DNA from: Actinoallomurus sp050942425
Lineage (GTDB): Bacteria > Actinomycetota > Actinomycetes > Streptosporangiales > Streptosporangiaceae
Direction: 5' to 3'
DNA: 64,000 nt
Assembly (NCBI RefSeq): GCF_050942425.1
Contig: NZ_CP192063.1
Coordinates: 1 to 64,000 of the forward strand
This document shows positions 19,790-26,798 of the stretch, piece after piece. The position numbers and the translations under genes were made by a program. Numbering within the stretch: position 1 is the stretch's first letter; the number at the start of each line of letters is the position of its first letter. The notes beneath the pieces are model-generated. The model worked only from the letters and a program-made list of their open reading frames with translations. It did not search any database and was not told the origin of the DNA.

Positions 19790-20935
19790 TCATCGACAGG
19801 TTATCCACAGGGGTTGTGGACAACTTAACGGGCGCATGGGTGGATACCGGGTACGTCGGGTGATGAGGCGGCAGGTTTTCCACAGGCAGTGGAGAAGGCG
19901 CCGTCGCTCAGTACGCCAGGAGGGTGAGGCCTGCCATCGTCGACCCGGACACCGTGATGGGCATCGGGTTCGGATTGTGGACACGGAGGTGAAACCGCAC
20001 GTCAGCGGCGATCCCCACCTGACCCGAGTGCGAGACCGTGAGGCCGCCCATGGGTCGGCGCGGTAGGTCACGCGCCACGCGTCATCCTTCACCGCGGTGC
20101 CGTCCCGCGTCATCCGTGTCCACATGATGTCCACGGGATCGCCGGGGCGCAGCCCGGACACCCGTACGAGGGCGTCCCCCACGACCCAGCACGGTGCGTC
20201 GACGATCACCGAGGAGTCGTCGGCGGCATGCACGCCGTGCCGATCGGTGTACTCGGTGTGCCACTCGATCGACGCCGTCGCCCCGGGCGCGACGCTCTGG
20301 TCCCGGCCCGCTCCGAGACTGACGACGATGGCCGTCTCGTCTCGCCCGCCGATCCCGTACGCGCGAAGCGCCGCGGCCGTGGAGACGTTCGCCACATCGG
20401 CGTCGATCGGATCGGTGTCGTACTGGTGCAGCAGCCAGTGCTTCCACGGCGCCGGAACTCGCGGCTTGCCCGCCGTACGGGACGGTTCGGCGATCCACAG
20501 GGGGTGGCCGCCGAGTCCGGCGCAGTTCCCGTCCTGGGCGAAGGACAGGAACGTGTAGACGATGGGGTCGCAGCCGACCGCCTTCGCCACTCGTGAGCAC
20601 CACGTTCGCGCCCACGAGGAGACGTGCGCGGCGGACCTCCCATCGGTCCGCTCGAGGTCCAGCACCACGAGATCGCCGGCCTCCAGTCCCCGCGCCCGTA
20701 CGGTGCTGAGGAAGAAGTCCGCCTCGGTGCTTGCGTCGTTGCCCGGGTGCGCGAAGTGGTAGGCGCCGCGGACCAGGCCGATTCGCCGCAGTTCACTCCA
20801 ATTCCGGGCGAACTTCGAATCCCGGATCGTACGGCCCTCGGTCGCCTTCGCGACGGCGAACGCCAGGCCCTTGCGTTTCCACGCGTCCCAGTCGACCGTG
20901 CCCTCATAGCTGGAGACGTCGATGCCCTTCAGCAT
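19790..20935 (-). CDS. GH25 lysozyme-like protein with a C-terminal frameshift
   Basis: A glycosyl hydrolase family 25 (Chalaropsis-type) muramidase that cleaves peptidoglycan. The GH25 domain spans about 1-195: MLKGIDVSSYEGTVDWDAW, FAVAKATEGRTIRD, RGAYHFAHPGNDA and the catalytic LVVLDLERTD. A second beta-rich domain follows. After WRVTYRADP (about residue 293) the open frame turns into Arg/Ser/Cys-rich sequence. The -1/+2 frame instead reads MGGLTVSHSGQVGIAADVRF...GLTLLAY and stops at 19908. One missing base near 20051-20056 explains this. There is no signal peptide. Either a sequencing error or a recent mutation. Confidence 0.8.
   Translation of the reverse strand: MLKGIDVSSYEGTVDWDAWKRKGLAFAVAKATEGRTIRDSKFARNWSELRRIGLVRGAYHFAHPGNDASTEADFFLSTVRARGLEAGDLVVLDLERTDGRSAAHVSSWARTWCSRVAKAVGCDPIVYTFLSFAQDGNCAGLGGHPLWIAEPSRTAGKPRVPAPWKHWLLHQYDTDPIDADVANVSTAAALRAYGIGGRDETAIVVSLGAGRDQSVAPGATASIEWHTEYTDRHGVHAADDSSVIVDAPCWVVGDALVRVSGLRPGDPVDIMWTRMTRDGTAVKDDAWRVTYRADPWAASRSRTRVRWGSPLTCGFTSVSTIRTRCPSRCPGRRWQASPSWRTERRRLLHCLWKTCRLITRRTRYPPMRPLSCPQPLWITCR
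19801..19884. other. DnaA-box cluster away from oriC
   Basis: TTATCCACA at 19801-19809 matches the bacterial consensus box. TTGTCCACA on the opposite strand (19815-19823) matches the actinobacterial consensus, 5 bases away in inverted orientation. TTTTCCACA follows at 19876-19884. They lie in the gap between ogt and the frame-corrected end of the lysozyme gene. Confidence 0.65.
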
Positions 20936-21135
20936 GCTCTCCTCCGCCGAATATCGGGAGTCTGAACCAAATGCCCGGTGCGACGCCGAACAATCGCGCC
21001 ATCCAGATGATCCGCGACCCGCCGGGGAATCGACACGTCCGTATCCGGGTGGCCGGCGGAGGTCGCCTTCGCGTTGCCGCGTACGGCGCGCCGGGACAGG
21101 GCGGTGGCTTGAGCGGACAGTGAGGAGGGTAGGTC

Positions 21136-21309
21136 ATGAGTTGTTGCAGGTCGTGCGGATATGCGGGGGTGTCTCGTCGGCGGCCGCGTCTTCCTGTGCT
21201 GTTGGTGTCTGCTTCCTCCGCCGGCCGCCGCCGTCGGTTGGTCCATCGGCATCAGTCGGCCCTCGCATCCCGCGGGGAACGGATTCACGTCGAAGAGGCC
21301 GCTCCGTGA
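21136..21309 (+). CDS. Possible small Cys/Arg-rich ORF upstream of the aquaporin gene
   Basis: A 57-codon frame starting MSCCRSCGYAGVSRRR, with GAGGAGGGTAGG just upstream of its ATG, ends 39 bases before the aquaporin start. Four cysteines lie in the first ten residues counting CC and C-x-C spacing, and the rest is basic. No homologue is known to me. The strong ribosome site is the main support; it may be a leader or chance. The remaining 20936-21135 gap shows nothing. Confidence 0.3.
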   Translation: MSCCRSCGYAGVSRRRPRLPVLLVSASSAGRRRRLVHRHQSALASRGERIHVEEAAP

Positions 21310-21348
21310 CGGCGGTGATCCGCTCCCGGAGAGGAGACGCGATCGGCC

Positions 21349-22371
21349 ATGGCGACTGTGGGAGAGGCTCGACGTCCCAGCGACATCCTGTTCGGGCGGC
21401 TACGGGCCGGGCTCGGAGGAGAACTCCTCGCCGAATTCTTCGGCACCTTCATCCTGATCCTCTTCGGTGACGGCTCGGTCGCGCTCGCCGTCGCAGGGCT
21501 TCCCGGCTCCGGCCGGCAGAACCTCGCCCTCGCTCCCTTCGGCCCCGCCAACTGGCTCATCATCATCTGGGGCTGGGCGTTCGGGGTCGCCTTCGCGGTG
21601 TACGCCGTCGGCGGGGTGAGCGGAGCGCACATCAACCCGGCGGTCACGCTGAGCTTCGCGCTGCGCCGGGGCTTCCCCTGGCGAAAGGTCGTCCCGTACT
21701 GGTTCGCGCAGGTCACCGGTGCCTTCTGCGGCGCTGCCCTCGTCTACGCGGTGTACTGGGGTGCCATCGACTGGTTCAACAGCACACATCACACCACGAG
21801 GGGGCAGTCGCTCGACACGTTCTCGATATTCGCGACGTTCCCCGCGAAATACTGGAACGGGTCATGGGGCGGTCCGTTCGTCGACCAGATCGTCGGCACC
21901 GCGATCCTCGTCGCGCTCGTCGCGGCGCTGATCGACAGCCGGAACGTCGCGCCGAAAGGCAACACTACGGCACTGATGATCGGGCTGGTCGTCGCGGGGA
22001 TCGGGCTGACCTACGGCGTCAACGCCGGATACGCCATCAACCCGGCCCGCGATTTCGGCCCACGCCTCTTCAGCTATGCACTCGGGTGGGGACCGATCGC
22101 GTTCCCCGGGCGTTTCCAATGGTTCGATAACTACTGGTGGATACCGATCGCAGGCCCCCTGATCGGAGGCATCCTCGGAATCCTCATCTACGACTTCTTC
22201 ATCGGGCAGGTGCTCACCGCCCGCGCGGCGCTCCCGGTGGAAGCGGAGCCCGAGCCGGGCCTGGTCCCCGAATCCGAGCCGGAGGAGGCCCGAAGCCGGC
22301 CTACGGGGCGCACCGGTGACAGCACCTCCGAACACCCGGAGGGAACCAGAAGGTGGCGTCATGCGAGGTAG
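21349..22371 (+). CDS. Aquaporin / glycerol facilitator (MIP family)
   Basis: A 340-aa six-helix channel with two half-helices. The NPA boxes are HINPAVT (about residue 92) and AINPARDFGPR (about residue 230). The Asp after the second NPA-R is typical of glycerol-conducting GlpF-type channels, so it probably passes glycerol and small polyols as well as water. The C-terminal 50 residues are a hydrophilic Glu/Pro-rich tail not needed for the pore. ATG at 21349; a GAGAGGAG lies rather far upstream. No glpK or glpD is adjacent. Confidence 0.92.
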   Translation: MATVGEARRPSDILFGRLRAGLGGELLAEFFGTFILILFGDGSVALAVAGLPGSGRQNLALAPFGPANWLIIIWGWAFGVAFAVYAVGGVSGAHINPAVTLSFALRRGFPWRKVVPYWFAQVTGAFCGAALVYAVYWGAIDWFNSTHHTTRGQSLDTFSIFATFPAKYWNGSWGGPFVDQIVGTAILVALVAALIDSRNVAPKGNTTALMIGLVVAGIGLTYGVNAGYAINPARDFGPRLFSYALGWGPIAFPGRFQWFDNYWWIPIAGPLIGGILGILIYDFFIGQVLTARAALPVEAEPEPGLVPESEPEEARSRPTGRTGDSTSEHPEGTRRWRHAR

Positions 22372-22484
22372 ACCCACGGCGTGCGAGATGATCGATGACG
22401 CGCTGGGGGAAGCGGCGCGGGGTCATCTGGACGGTTGCTAGGCTGCGAGGGCAGTGCTAGTCGAGGTTTGAAGGGGTTCCCATC

Positions 22485-22604
22485 GTGAAGAAGCTCATTG
22501 TTCTCGCGCTGGTCGCCCTCGGTGGATTCGCGGTTTGGCGCCGGCTTCAGCAGGACCGGGCCGAGCTGGACCTGTGGACCGAGGCGACGTCGTCCGACAG
22601 CTGA
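22485..22604 (+). CDS. DLW-39 family small protein
   Basis: A 39-residue protein beginning MKKLIVLALVALGGFAVWRR and containing the family-naming DLW (residues 29-31) near its C-terminus. Its length is exactly that of the actinobacterial DLW-39 family. One N-terminal transmembrane helix is followed by a short acidic tail. The family typically lies in the dnaA-gyrA neighbourhood and its function is unknown. GTG start; upstream AAGGGG serves as a weak ribosome site. Confidence 0.9.
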   Translation: MKKLIVLALVALGGFAVWRRLQQDRAELDLWTEATSSDS

Positions 22605-22647
22605 GAGATGTTTTCAACGTGCCGGCGAGGTAAAACGGGGGGCGGGC

Positions 22648-23415
22648 GTGGGCGACGAGTCGCGAATCACGCTCGCCTGTCTTGACCTCGCCGGTACGAC
22701 GGTCGCAGACGACGGGATGGGCGAGCGTGCCTTCAGCGAGGCGCTGGCCACCCAGGGCATCGTCTCCGGCACCGACACCTACAACCGGGCCATGACCCGC
22801 GTGCACGCCGCACGAGGCAGGTCCAAACTCGACATCTTCCGCGAAGTCTTCAACGACGAAGACCGCGCCCAGGCGGCCAACCACGCGTTCGAGCAGGCGT
22901 ACGACTCGATCATCGACCGCGTCGGCCTCTCCCCGATACCCGGAGCCGAGACGGCGATCGACACCCTGGCCGCGTCCGGCGTGCGCATCTGCCTGATGAC
23001 CGGCTTCAGCAGCCGGACACTCGGCCACATCATCGACACCCTCGGCTGGTGGAAACGAGCCGACCTGCTCCTCTGCCCCGCCGACGCGGGCGGCCGCGGC
23101 CGCCCGTACCCCGATATGATCCTCACCGCCGCGCTACACGTGAAGGTCGACGACGTCCGCCACATCGCCGTCTGTGGCGACACCGAGAGCGACATGCGCA
23201 GCGGCCGCCGCTCCGGCGCCTCCATCGTCGCCGGCACCCTCACCGGCGCCCACGACCGCACCCGCCTGGAGACCGCCGGTGCCACCCACGTGATCGGCAG
23301 CATCGCCGAGCTCCCCATGATCGTCGAGGGTTTCCAGGGGCCTGCCCACGATGATCCACGGCGACCACATGGCACCATGGCGAGCGGGCACTCCTCCTCC
23401 CCCGGTAGGCTGTAG
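22648..23415 (+). CDS. Phosphonatase-like HAD hydrolase
   Basis: A 255-aa haloacid dehalogenase-superfamily phosphohydrolase. Motif I is LACLDLAGTTVADDGM (nucleophile Asp, with the phosphonatase-like D-x-AGT), motif II is ICLMTGFSSRT, and motif IV is VCGDTESDMRSGRRSGA. The family resembles phosphonoacetaldehyde hydrolase, but the cap lacks the confirmed Schiff-base lysine context, so the substrate is unknown. GTG at 22648 follows a G-rich ribosome site. tRNA-Ala starts 11 bases after the stop. Confidence 0.85.
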   Translation: MGDESRITLACLDLAGTTVADDGMGERAFSEALATQGIVSGTDTYNRAMTRVHAARGRSKLDIFREVFNDEDRAQAANHAFEQAYDSIIDRVGLSPIPGAETAIDTLAASGVRICLMTGFSSRTLGHIIDTLGWWKRADLLLCPADAGGRGRPYPDMILTAALHVKVDDVRHIAVCGDTESDMRSGRRSGASIVAGTLTGAHDRTRLETAGATHVIGSIAELPMIVEGFQGPAHDDPRRPHGTMASGHSSSPGRL

Positions 23416-23426
23416 GACGATCTCCA

Positions 23427-23502
23427 GGGGCCATAGCTCAGTTGGCAGAGCGCCTGCTTTGCAAGCAGGAAGTCCGGGGTTCGAATCCCCGTGGCTCCAC
23501 CA
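23427..23502 (+). tRNA. tRNA-Ala (UGC)
   Basis: A 76-nt cloverleaf with encoded CCA. The acceptor GGGGCCA pairs with TGGCTCC (one G-T), the anticodon loop is TTTGCAA with anticodon TGC, and the T-arm is CCGGGGTTCGAATCCCCG. The anticodon-to-3' end block (23458-23503) recurs identically at 24398-24443 and in altered form at 26686-26729. Confidence 0.97.
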
Positions 23503-23503
23503 G
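23458..23503 (+). repeat. Attachment-core copy 1 (within tRNA-Ala)
   Basis: 46 bp from the anticodon loop (TTTGCAAGCAGG) to one base past CCA. It is identical to 24398-24443 and similar to 26686-26729. This is the outermost left copy of a three-copy direct repeat bracketing two cassettes, the pattern produced when integrases use a tRNA 3' end as attB. Confidence 0.85.
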
Positions 23504-23507
23504 CACA

Positions 23508-23540
23508 AACGCCCCCGTCCGGATCATGGACGGGGGCGTT
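23508..23540 (+). terminator. Terminator of tRNA-Ala
   Basis: A perfect 13-bp stem (AACGCCCCCGTCC / GGACGGGGGCGTT) with a 7-base loop, ending in TT, starts 5 bases after the tRNA. Confidence 0.85.
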
Positions 23541-23543
23541 CGG

Positions 23544-23562
23544 GCCATTAGCGGGTCATTAG
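23544..23562 (+). other. Arm-type repeat pair at the left end of cassette A
   Basis: GCCATTAG (23544-23551) and GTCATTAG (23555-23562) lie 11 bp apart. The same octamer pair at the same spacing occurs at 24295-24313 at the other end of the cassette. Paired short repeats flanking a core are the usual integrase arm-binding layout. Binding itself is inference. Confidence 0.55.
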
Positions 23563-23598
23563 GTGTGCCATCTCATGACGTTGGTGCCACGGTCACGA

Positions 23599-24120
23599 TC
23601 ACTGCGCGGCGGGGTTGTTGTAGTCGTTGAGAAGGGGGCTGTGGTGCTCGGTGAGTGGGCCAACGCCGAGATCTTCACGCATGAGCTTGCGCATCTTGGC
23701 AGCTGCTTTGCCGCGTGCCTCCCAGCGGGCGCGATCCTCTGGACTGCTGACGGCAGTGCCATCGATGTAGCCGTCGCAGATGCGTCGCAGGCAGTGGAAC
23801 ACGCTGTTGGAGGCCTTGACGACGGGTTCGGGCGCAATGAGCCACATCCGTTCTGATGCGATGGCTATGCCTGAATCCCGAAAGGCTTCGCGCAGCGCAA
23901 GCGCCCGCTCGTCGTCGGAAGGGTGTTCTCGCTCGGCCACGGCCCGTAGGGTTTCACCGAGGACCTTCACGGTGGTGGTGTACTGCGTGTAGATGTCGAG
24001 CCGCAGCCGATGAGCCTCTTTGACATTCTCGTGCTTCCACCGATTCCGATCGGCGATGAGAGTAGCGACGATGCCGATCGTGGCCCCGGCCAGGGTGGAG
24101 AGCAGTGGCAACCAATCCAT
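23599..24120 (-). CDS. Membrane-anchored protein of unknown function (cassette A cargo)
   Basis: A 173-aa protein with one N-terminal transmembrane helix (WLPLLSTLAGATIGIVATLIADR, residues 3-25 in parts) followed by a charged helical cytosolic domain (KHENVKEAHRLRLDIYTQYTTTVKVL). It is the only gene in the 0.9-kb cassette between the first two tRNA-Ala repeats. I recognise the architecture from many small actinomycete proteins but no function. ATG at 24120 is preferred because the frame upstream to 24192 is arginine/proline-rich; no clear ribosome site. Confidence 0.65.
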   Translation of the reverse strand: MDWLPLLSTLAGATIGIVATLIADRNRWKHENVKEAHRLRLDIYTQYTTTVKVLGETLRAVAEREHPSDDERALALREAFRDSGIAIASERMWLIAPEPVVKASNSVFHCLRRICDGYIDGTAVSSPEDRARWEARGKAAAKMRKLMREDLGVGPLTEHHSPLLNDYNNPAAQ

Positions 24121-24262
24121 GCGGGCCAGCTTGGGCCATCCCGTGACGGCGGCACCAGGTGGGCTTCGAGGACGAACCTGTATCGCCAGCACCGAGGCAC
24201 CGACGCTGCCCCGAAACCAATCTCCTGAGACAGCACACCTAGACTGCGCGCAAGATGGGGCT

Positions 24263-24397
24263 GCTCAGTCAAGGCCGCCGGGGCCGGGCAGCGTGCCATT
24301 AGCGTGCCATTAGCCCCGGTGATCAAGGGTCAACAGCGGTCACTCGCGGACACCCGGTCGTGCAGGTCAGCGGCCATATGGGGCAAGATCGGCATGA
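24263..24397 (+). repeat. Cassette-end module, copy 1
   Basis: About 135 bp starting GCTCAGTCAAGGC, with the GCCATTAGCGTGCCATTAG arm pair (24295-24313), then CCCGGTGATCAAGGGTCAAC, GGTCAGCGGCCATATGGGG and CAAGATCGGC directly against the tRNA-Ala core. It recurs at 26562-26685 with about four-fifths identity by eye. Interpreted as the element-side flank of an attachment site. Confidence 0.7.
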
Positions 24398-24443
24398 TTT
24401 GCAAGCAGGAAGTCCGGGGTTCGAATCCCCGTGGCTCCACCAG
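24398..24443 (+). repeat. Attachment-core copy 2 (tRNA-Ala 3' end)
   Basis: A 46-bp perfect copy of the tRNA-Ala anticodon-loop-to-CCA block. It lacks a tRNA 5' half, so it is not a tRNA gene. It marks the junction between cassette A and cassette B. Confidence 0.85.
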
Positions 24444-24448
24444 CCAAA

Positions 24449-24480
24449 ACGCCCCGTCTCGGCGGCACGAGACGGGGCGT
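24449..24480 (+). terminator. Hairpin terminator after core copy 2
   Basis: A 13-bp stem ACGCCCCGTCTCG / CGAGACGGGGCGT with a short loop. It is analogous to the hairpin after the real tRNA-Ala and nearly identical to the one at 26735-26766, so terminators were carried along with each core. Confidence 0.8.
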
Positions 24481-24625
24481 GAGTGTCTAACTGGGTGACT
24501 AAGCCTCCGTGGCCTCGCGCTTTGGCAAGCGCGAGGTCATCACTCTGTTTGTGACGCCGTTGTGACCGCTCCCTCGCTAGAACTCTGGATCGGCATCTGT
24601 ATTCGGATTCAGAGAGGGAGCTTTC

Positions 24626-25756
24626 ATGGTTTCGCGTCGAGTGACAGTGACTCGCGTCGCCTCGGTGGCGTGCGCAGCGGCGCTGGCTCTGAGCGTGGCC
24701 GCGCCCGCCACCGCCTCAACATCTGCCAGCCCTGTCAAGGTCGGGAACGTGCAGAAGGCGATGGAAGCCTTGGCGAAGACAGGCGACGTGGTGGGCGCCA
24801 TCGGCGAGGTGTACGTCGACGGCAAGCGGGTCGGGAAGGGATCGGCCGGGTCCCGCCTGCTCGACGGTAAGGGCGGCGCGATCCCGTCTACCGCCCGCTA
24901 CCGGATCGGCTCGCAGACCAAGAGCATGACCGCCACCGTGGCCCTGCAGCTGGTCAAGGAGGGCAAGCTGAGCCTGGACGACAAACTCAGCAAGGTCCTG
25001 CCGGAGGTGGCGGAAAAGGACCTGGTGGAAAAGGCCGATGAGATCACGGTACGCAACCTGATCCAGATGACCTCGGGCATCCCTGAGTATGTCGGCCCGG
25101 ACGTCGCGGACCCCGCGCACAACTACCGCCCGATCGATCTAGTGGCGGCCTCGCGCAAGAAACCTCGGCCCGTGGAGATCGGGACCTGGAACCACTCCAA
25201 CACCAACTACATCCTGCTTGAAATGATCACCGAGAAGCTGACCGGGAGATCGCTGGCGGCCGAACTCAACCGGAGGTTCTTCGCTCCGCTCGGAATGCGT
25301 GATACCTACCTGCCCATGAAGGCCTCCGAGGGCATCAAGGGCCCGCACGGGCACGGCTACGCCCCGGACGAGACGGGCAAGCTGCAAGATGTCGACAGGG
25401 TCAACGCCACCATCATGTTGGGCGCCGGTGGCGTGATCTCGACGGCGCACGACATCAGCGCCTACAATCGCGCGTTCCGTCAGGGCAGGCTCCTGCCGGA
25501 GTACCTACGTAAACTGATCACTGATCCGGTGCCTGGGCAGCCGCTGCCCCCGGCCGGTCCGTGCACGGGCAACCCCGTGTTCGCCCGGGGAAGCGGGGGC
25601 AGCGCGCCCGGTTTCGTCGCCTCGACCTACACCTCCTTGGACGGCCGCCGACAGTTCGCCGTGTCCGTGACGTTGGCCATGGGCGATGCCGAGCGCTCCA
25701 CCGTGCAGCAGCGCATCTCGGATGCTCTCAAGTCGGTGTTCTGCCCCACGACTTAG
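24626..25756 (+). CDS. Secreted serine hydrolase (beta-lactamase/DD-peptidase fold)
   Basis: A 376-aa exported class C beta-lactamase/D-Ala-D-Ala carboxypeptidase-fold protein. It has a signal peptide with hydrophobic core about residues 9-30 (ending APATAS). The nucleophile motif SQTK is at 96-99. The second motif, normally Tyr-x-Asn, reads His190-Ser-Asn, so the expected general-base tyrosine is replaced. The third motif region reads GSGGSAPGF rather than HTG. It may be a variant peptidase/esterase or inactive. ATG with GAGGGAG about 6 bases upstream. It is the main cargo of cassette B. Confidence 0.85.
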   Translation: MVSRRVTVTRVASVACAAALALSVAAPATASTSASPVKVGNVQKAMEALAKTGDVVGAIGEVYVDGKRVGKGSAGSRLLDGKGGAIPSTARYRIGSQTKSMTATVALQLVKEGKLSLDDKLSKVLPEVAEKDLVEKADEITVRNLIQMTSGIPEYVGPDVADPAHNYRPIDLVAASRKKPRPVEIGTWNHSNTNYILLEMITEKLTGRSLAAELNRRFFAPLGMRDTYLPMKASEGIKGPHGHGYAPDETGKLQDVDRVNATIMLGAGGVISTAHDISAYNRAFRQGRLLPEYLRKLITDPVPGQPLPPAGPCTGNPVFARGSGGSAPGFVASTYTSLDGRRQFAVSVTLAMGDAERSTVQQRISDALKSVFCPTT

Positions 25757-25990
25757 AGTGCGCCACGAACCTCGCTGATTAATTGAGGCGGAGCACGGGT
25801 GATGAGCCGACGGAGGCATGGCTGGCCGCCTACGTCTGCGGTCCACCACGAACCTCCACGAACGCCGCTGGAATGCTCGATGCTGGTCCCAGCCTGCGGG
25901 CGCAGCTCAGATGAGGCTCAGGATGCGTTCGGGACGAAGAGGCCGACTCGTGCCGTTGCTCCGCTGGTCTTTCCCTCCAGCCCCGACCGA

Positions 25991-26052
25991 GTGTCCCCCC
26001 GTGTCCCTCGTGTCCCCCAACCGTCTGTGACCTGCGAAAACCCGGGGGACAC
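25991..26052 (+). promoter_or_regulatory. GTGTCCC repeats with inverted partner (possible operator)
   Basis: GTGTCCC occurs at 25991, 26001 and 26010 as direct repeats, and GGGGGACAC at 26044-26052 is the exact inverse of GTGTCCCCC at 26010-26018. The cluster lies 75 bp upstream of the next gene. Such iterated short sites suggest regulator binding. The rest of the 25757-26126 gap shows nothing recognisable. Confidence 0.45.
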
Positions 26053-26126
26053 GGTGGGGGGGTGTACGGCTGAAGAGGTGTCAGGGAGTGACGCCATCAG
26101 TGTCATGGTCGGGGCAGTATGGCGCA

Positions 26127-26519
26127 ATGAGCTTGGACGAGCCCGTGCCCTGCGAGGTCAAGGTCATCGACACGGCGTCGCTGCTGGCGCTGGAGGAGAC
26201 CGCAATGGAGTGCGGACTGAGCCAGCGACTGCCGCCGGTCTGGGTAGCCGAGAACGTCGCAGAGGGACACCACTACCTACGGCCTGCCTTGTGGCATGAG
26301 CTGTCGCACCGTCCTACCCTCCCGCGTCAGCTTCGGTGTTTCCTGCTCGTGCGGCTGCGCACCGGAGAGCAGGTACAGAGTCTGCTGGACGTGCTACCGG
26401 ATGACTTTTCCCCGCTCCCGAAGGTGACCTCACGCGATGAGGCGATGCGGGTCGCCGAGCTCCTGGACAGTGCGCAGTCCGTCGCGGAATGGGAGCAGTC
26501 GCGCGATCAGCGTGCATGA
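26127..26519 (+). CDS. Hypothetical protein (cassette B cargo)
   Basis: A 130-aa soluble protein starting MSLDEPVPCEVKVIDTASLL, with no recognised domain. It contains WHELSHRPTLPRQLRCFLLVRLRTGEQVQSLLDVLP, a mixed alpha/beta stretch, and a helical C-terminus. The start at 26127 follows GGGGCAG weakly; an upstream in-frame ATG at 26088 is possible. It lies downstream of the GTGTCCC repeats, which may regulate it. Confidence 0.55.
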   Translation: MSLDEPVPCEVKVIDTASLLALEETAMECGLSQRLPPVWVAENVAEGHHYLRPALWHELSHRPTLPRQLRCFLLVRLRTGEQVQSLLDVLPDDFSPLPKVTSRDEAMRVAELLDSAQSVAEWEQSRDQRA

Positions 26520-26544
26520 CGGCGAAACCAAACGAGCTCCCGAG

Positions 26545-26685
26545 CTGATAAGGATGAGGCGGCTCAGTCAAGGCTGGCCGGGCCGAGCGGCGTGCAATTA
26601 GCCCCGGTGATCAAGGGTCGACAGCGGTCACTGGCGGGTACGTGCTCGCCCAGGTCAGCGGCCATATGGGGCAAGATCGGCGTGA
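26545..26685 (+). repeat. Cassette-end module, copy 2, preceded by a tRNA-Ile fragment
   Basis: The module at 26562-26685 parallels 24263-24397 (GCTCAGTCAAGGC, GTGATCAAGGGTC, GGTCAGCGGCCATATGGGG, CAAGATCGGC). It keeps only one altered arm octamer (GCAATTAG). Immediately before it, CTGATAAGGATGAGGC (26545-26560) is a 16-bp exact match to tRNA-Ile (12307-12322), so this end joins tRNA-Ile and tRNA-Ala sequence. Confidence 0.65.
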
Positions 26686-26729
26686 TTTGCCAGCAGGAAG
26701 TCCGGTTCGAATCCCCGTGGCTCCACCAG
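26686..26729 (+). repeat. Attachment-core copy 3 (tRNA-Ala 3' end, altered)
   Basis: The third tRNA-Ala 3' copy, with one substitution (TTTGCC for TTTGCA) and loss of three bases around the T-stem G-run. It still ends GTGGCTCCACCAG. It closes cassette B. Confidence 0.8.
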
Positions 26730-26734
26730 CGAAA

Positions 26735-26766
26735 ACGCCCCGTCTCGGCGACGTGAGACGGGGCGT
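26735..26766 (+). terminator. Hairpin terminator after core copy 3
   Basis: A 12-bp stem ACGCCCCGTCTC / GAGACGGGGCGT, almost identical to 24449-24480, followed by GAGTGTCT as at the second copy. Confidence 0.8.
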
Positions 26767-26798
26767 GAGTGTCTGACCGGGTGACTTCCGTGCCCTGT

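Noticed and set aside
24398..24443. Second and third tRNA-Ala genes
   Set aside because: Only the 3' half is present at 24398 and 26686; no acceptor 5' strand or D-arm precedes them.
25799..26299. 166-codon plus-strand frame
   Set aside because: Low-complexity, crosses the GTGTCCC repeat region and overlaps the better frame at 26127.
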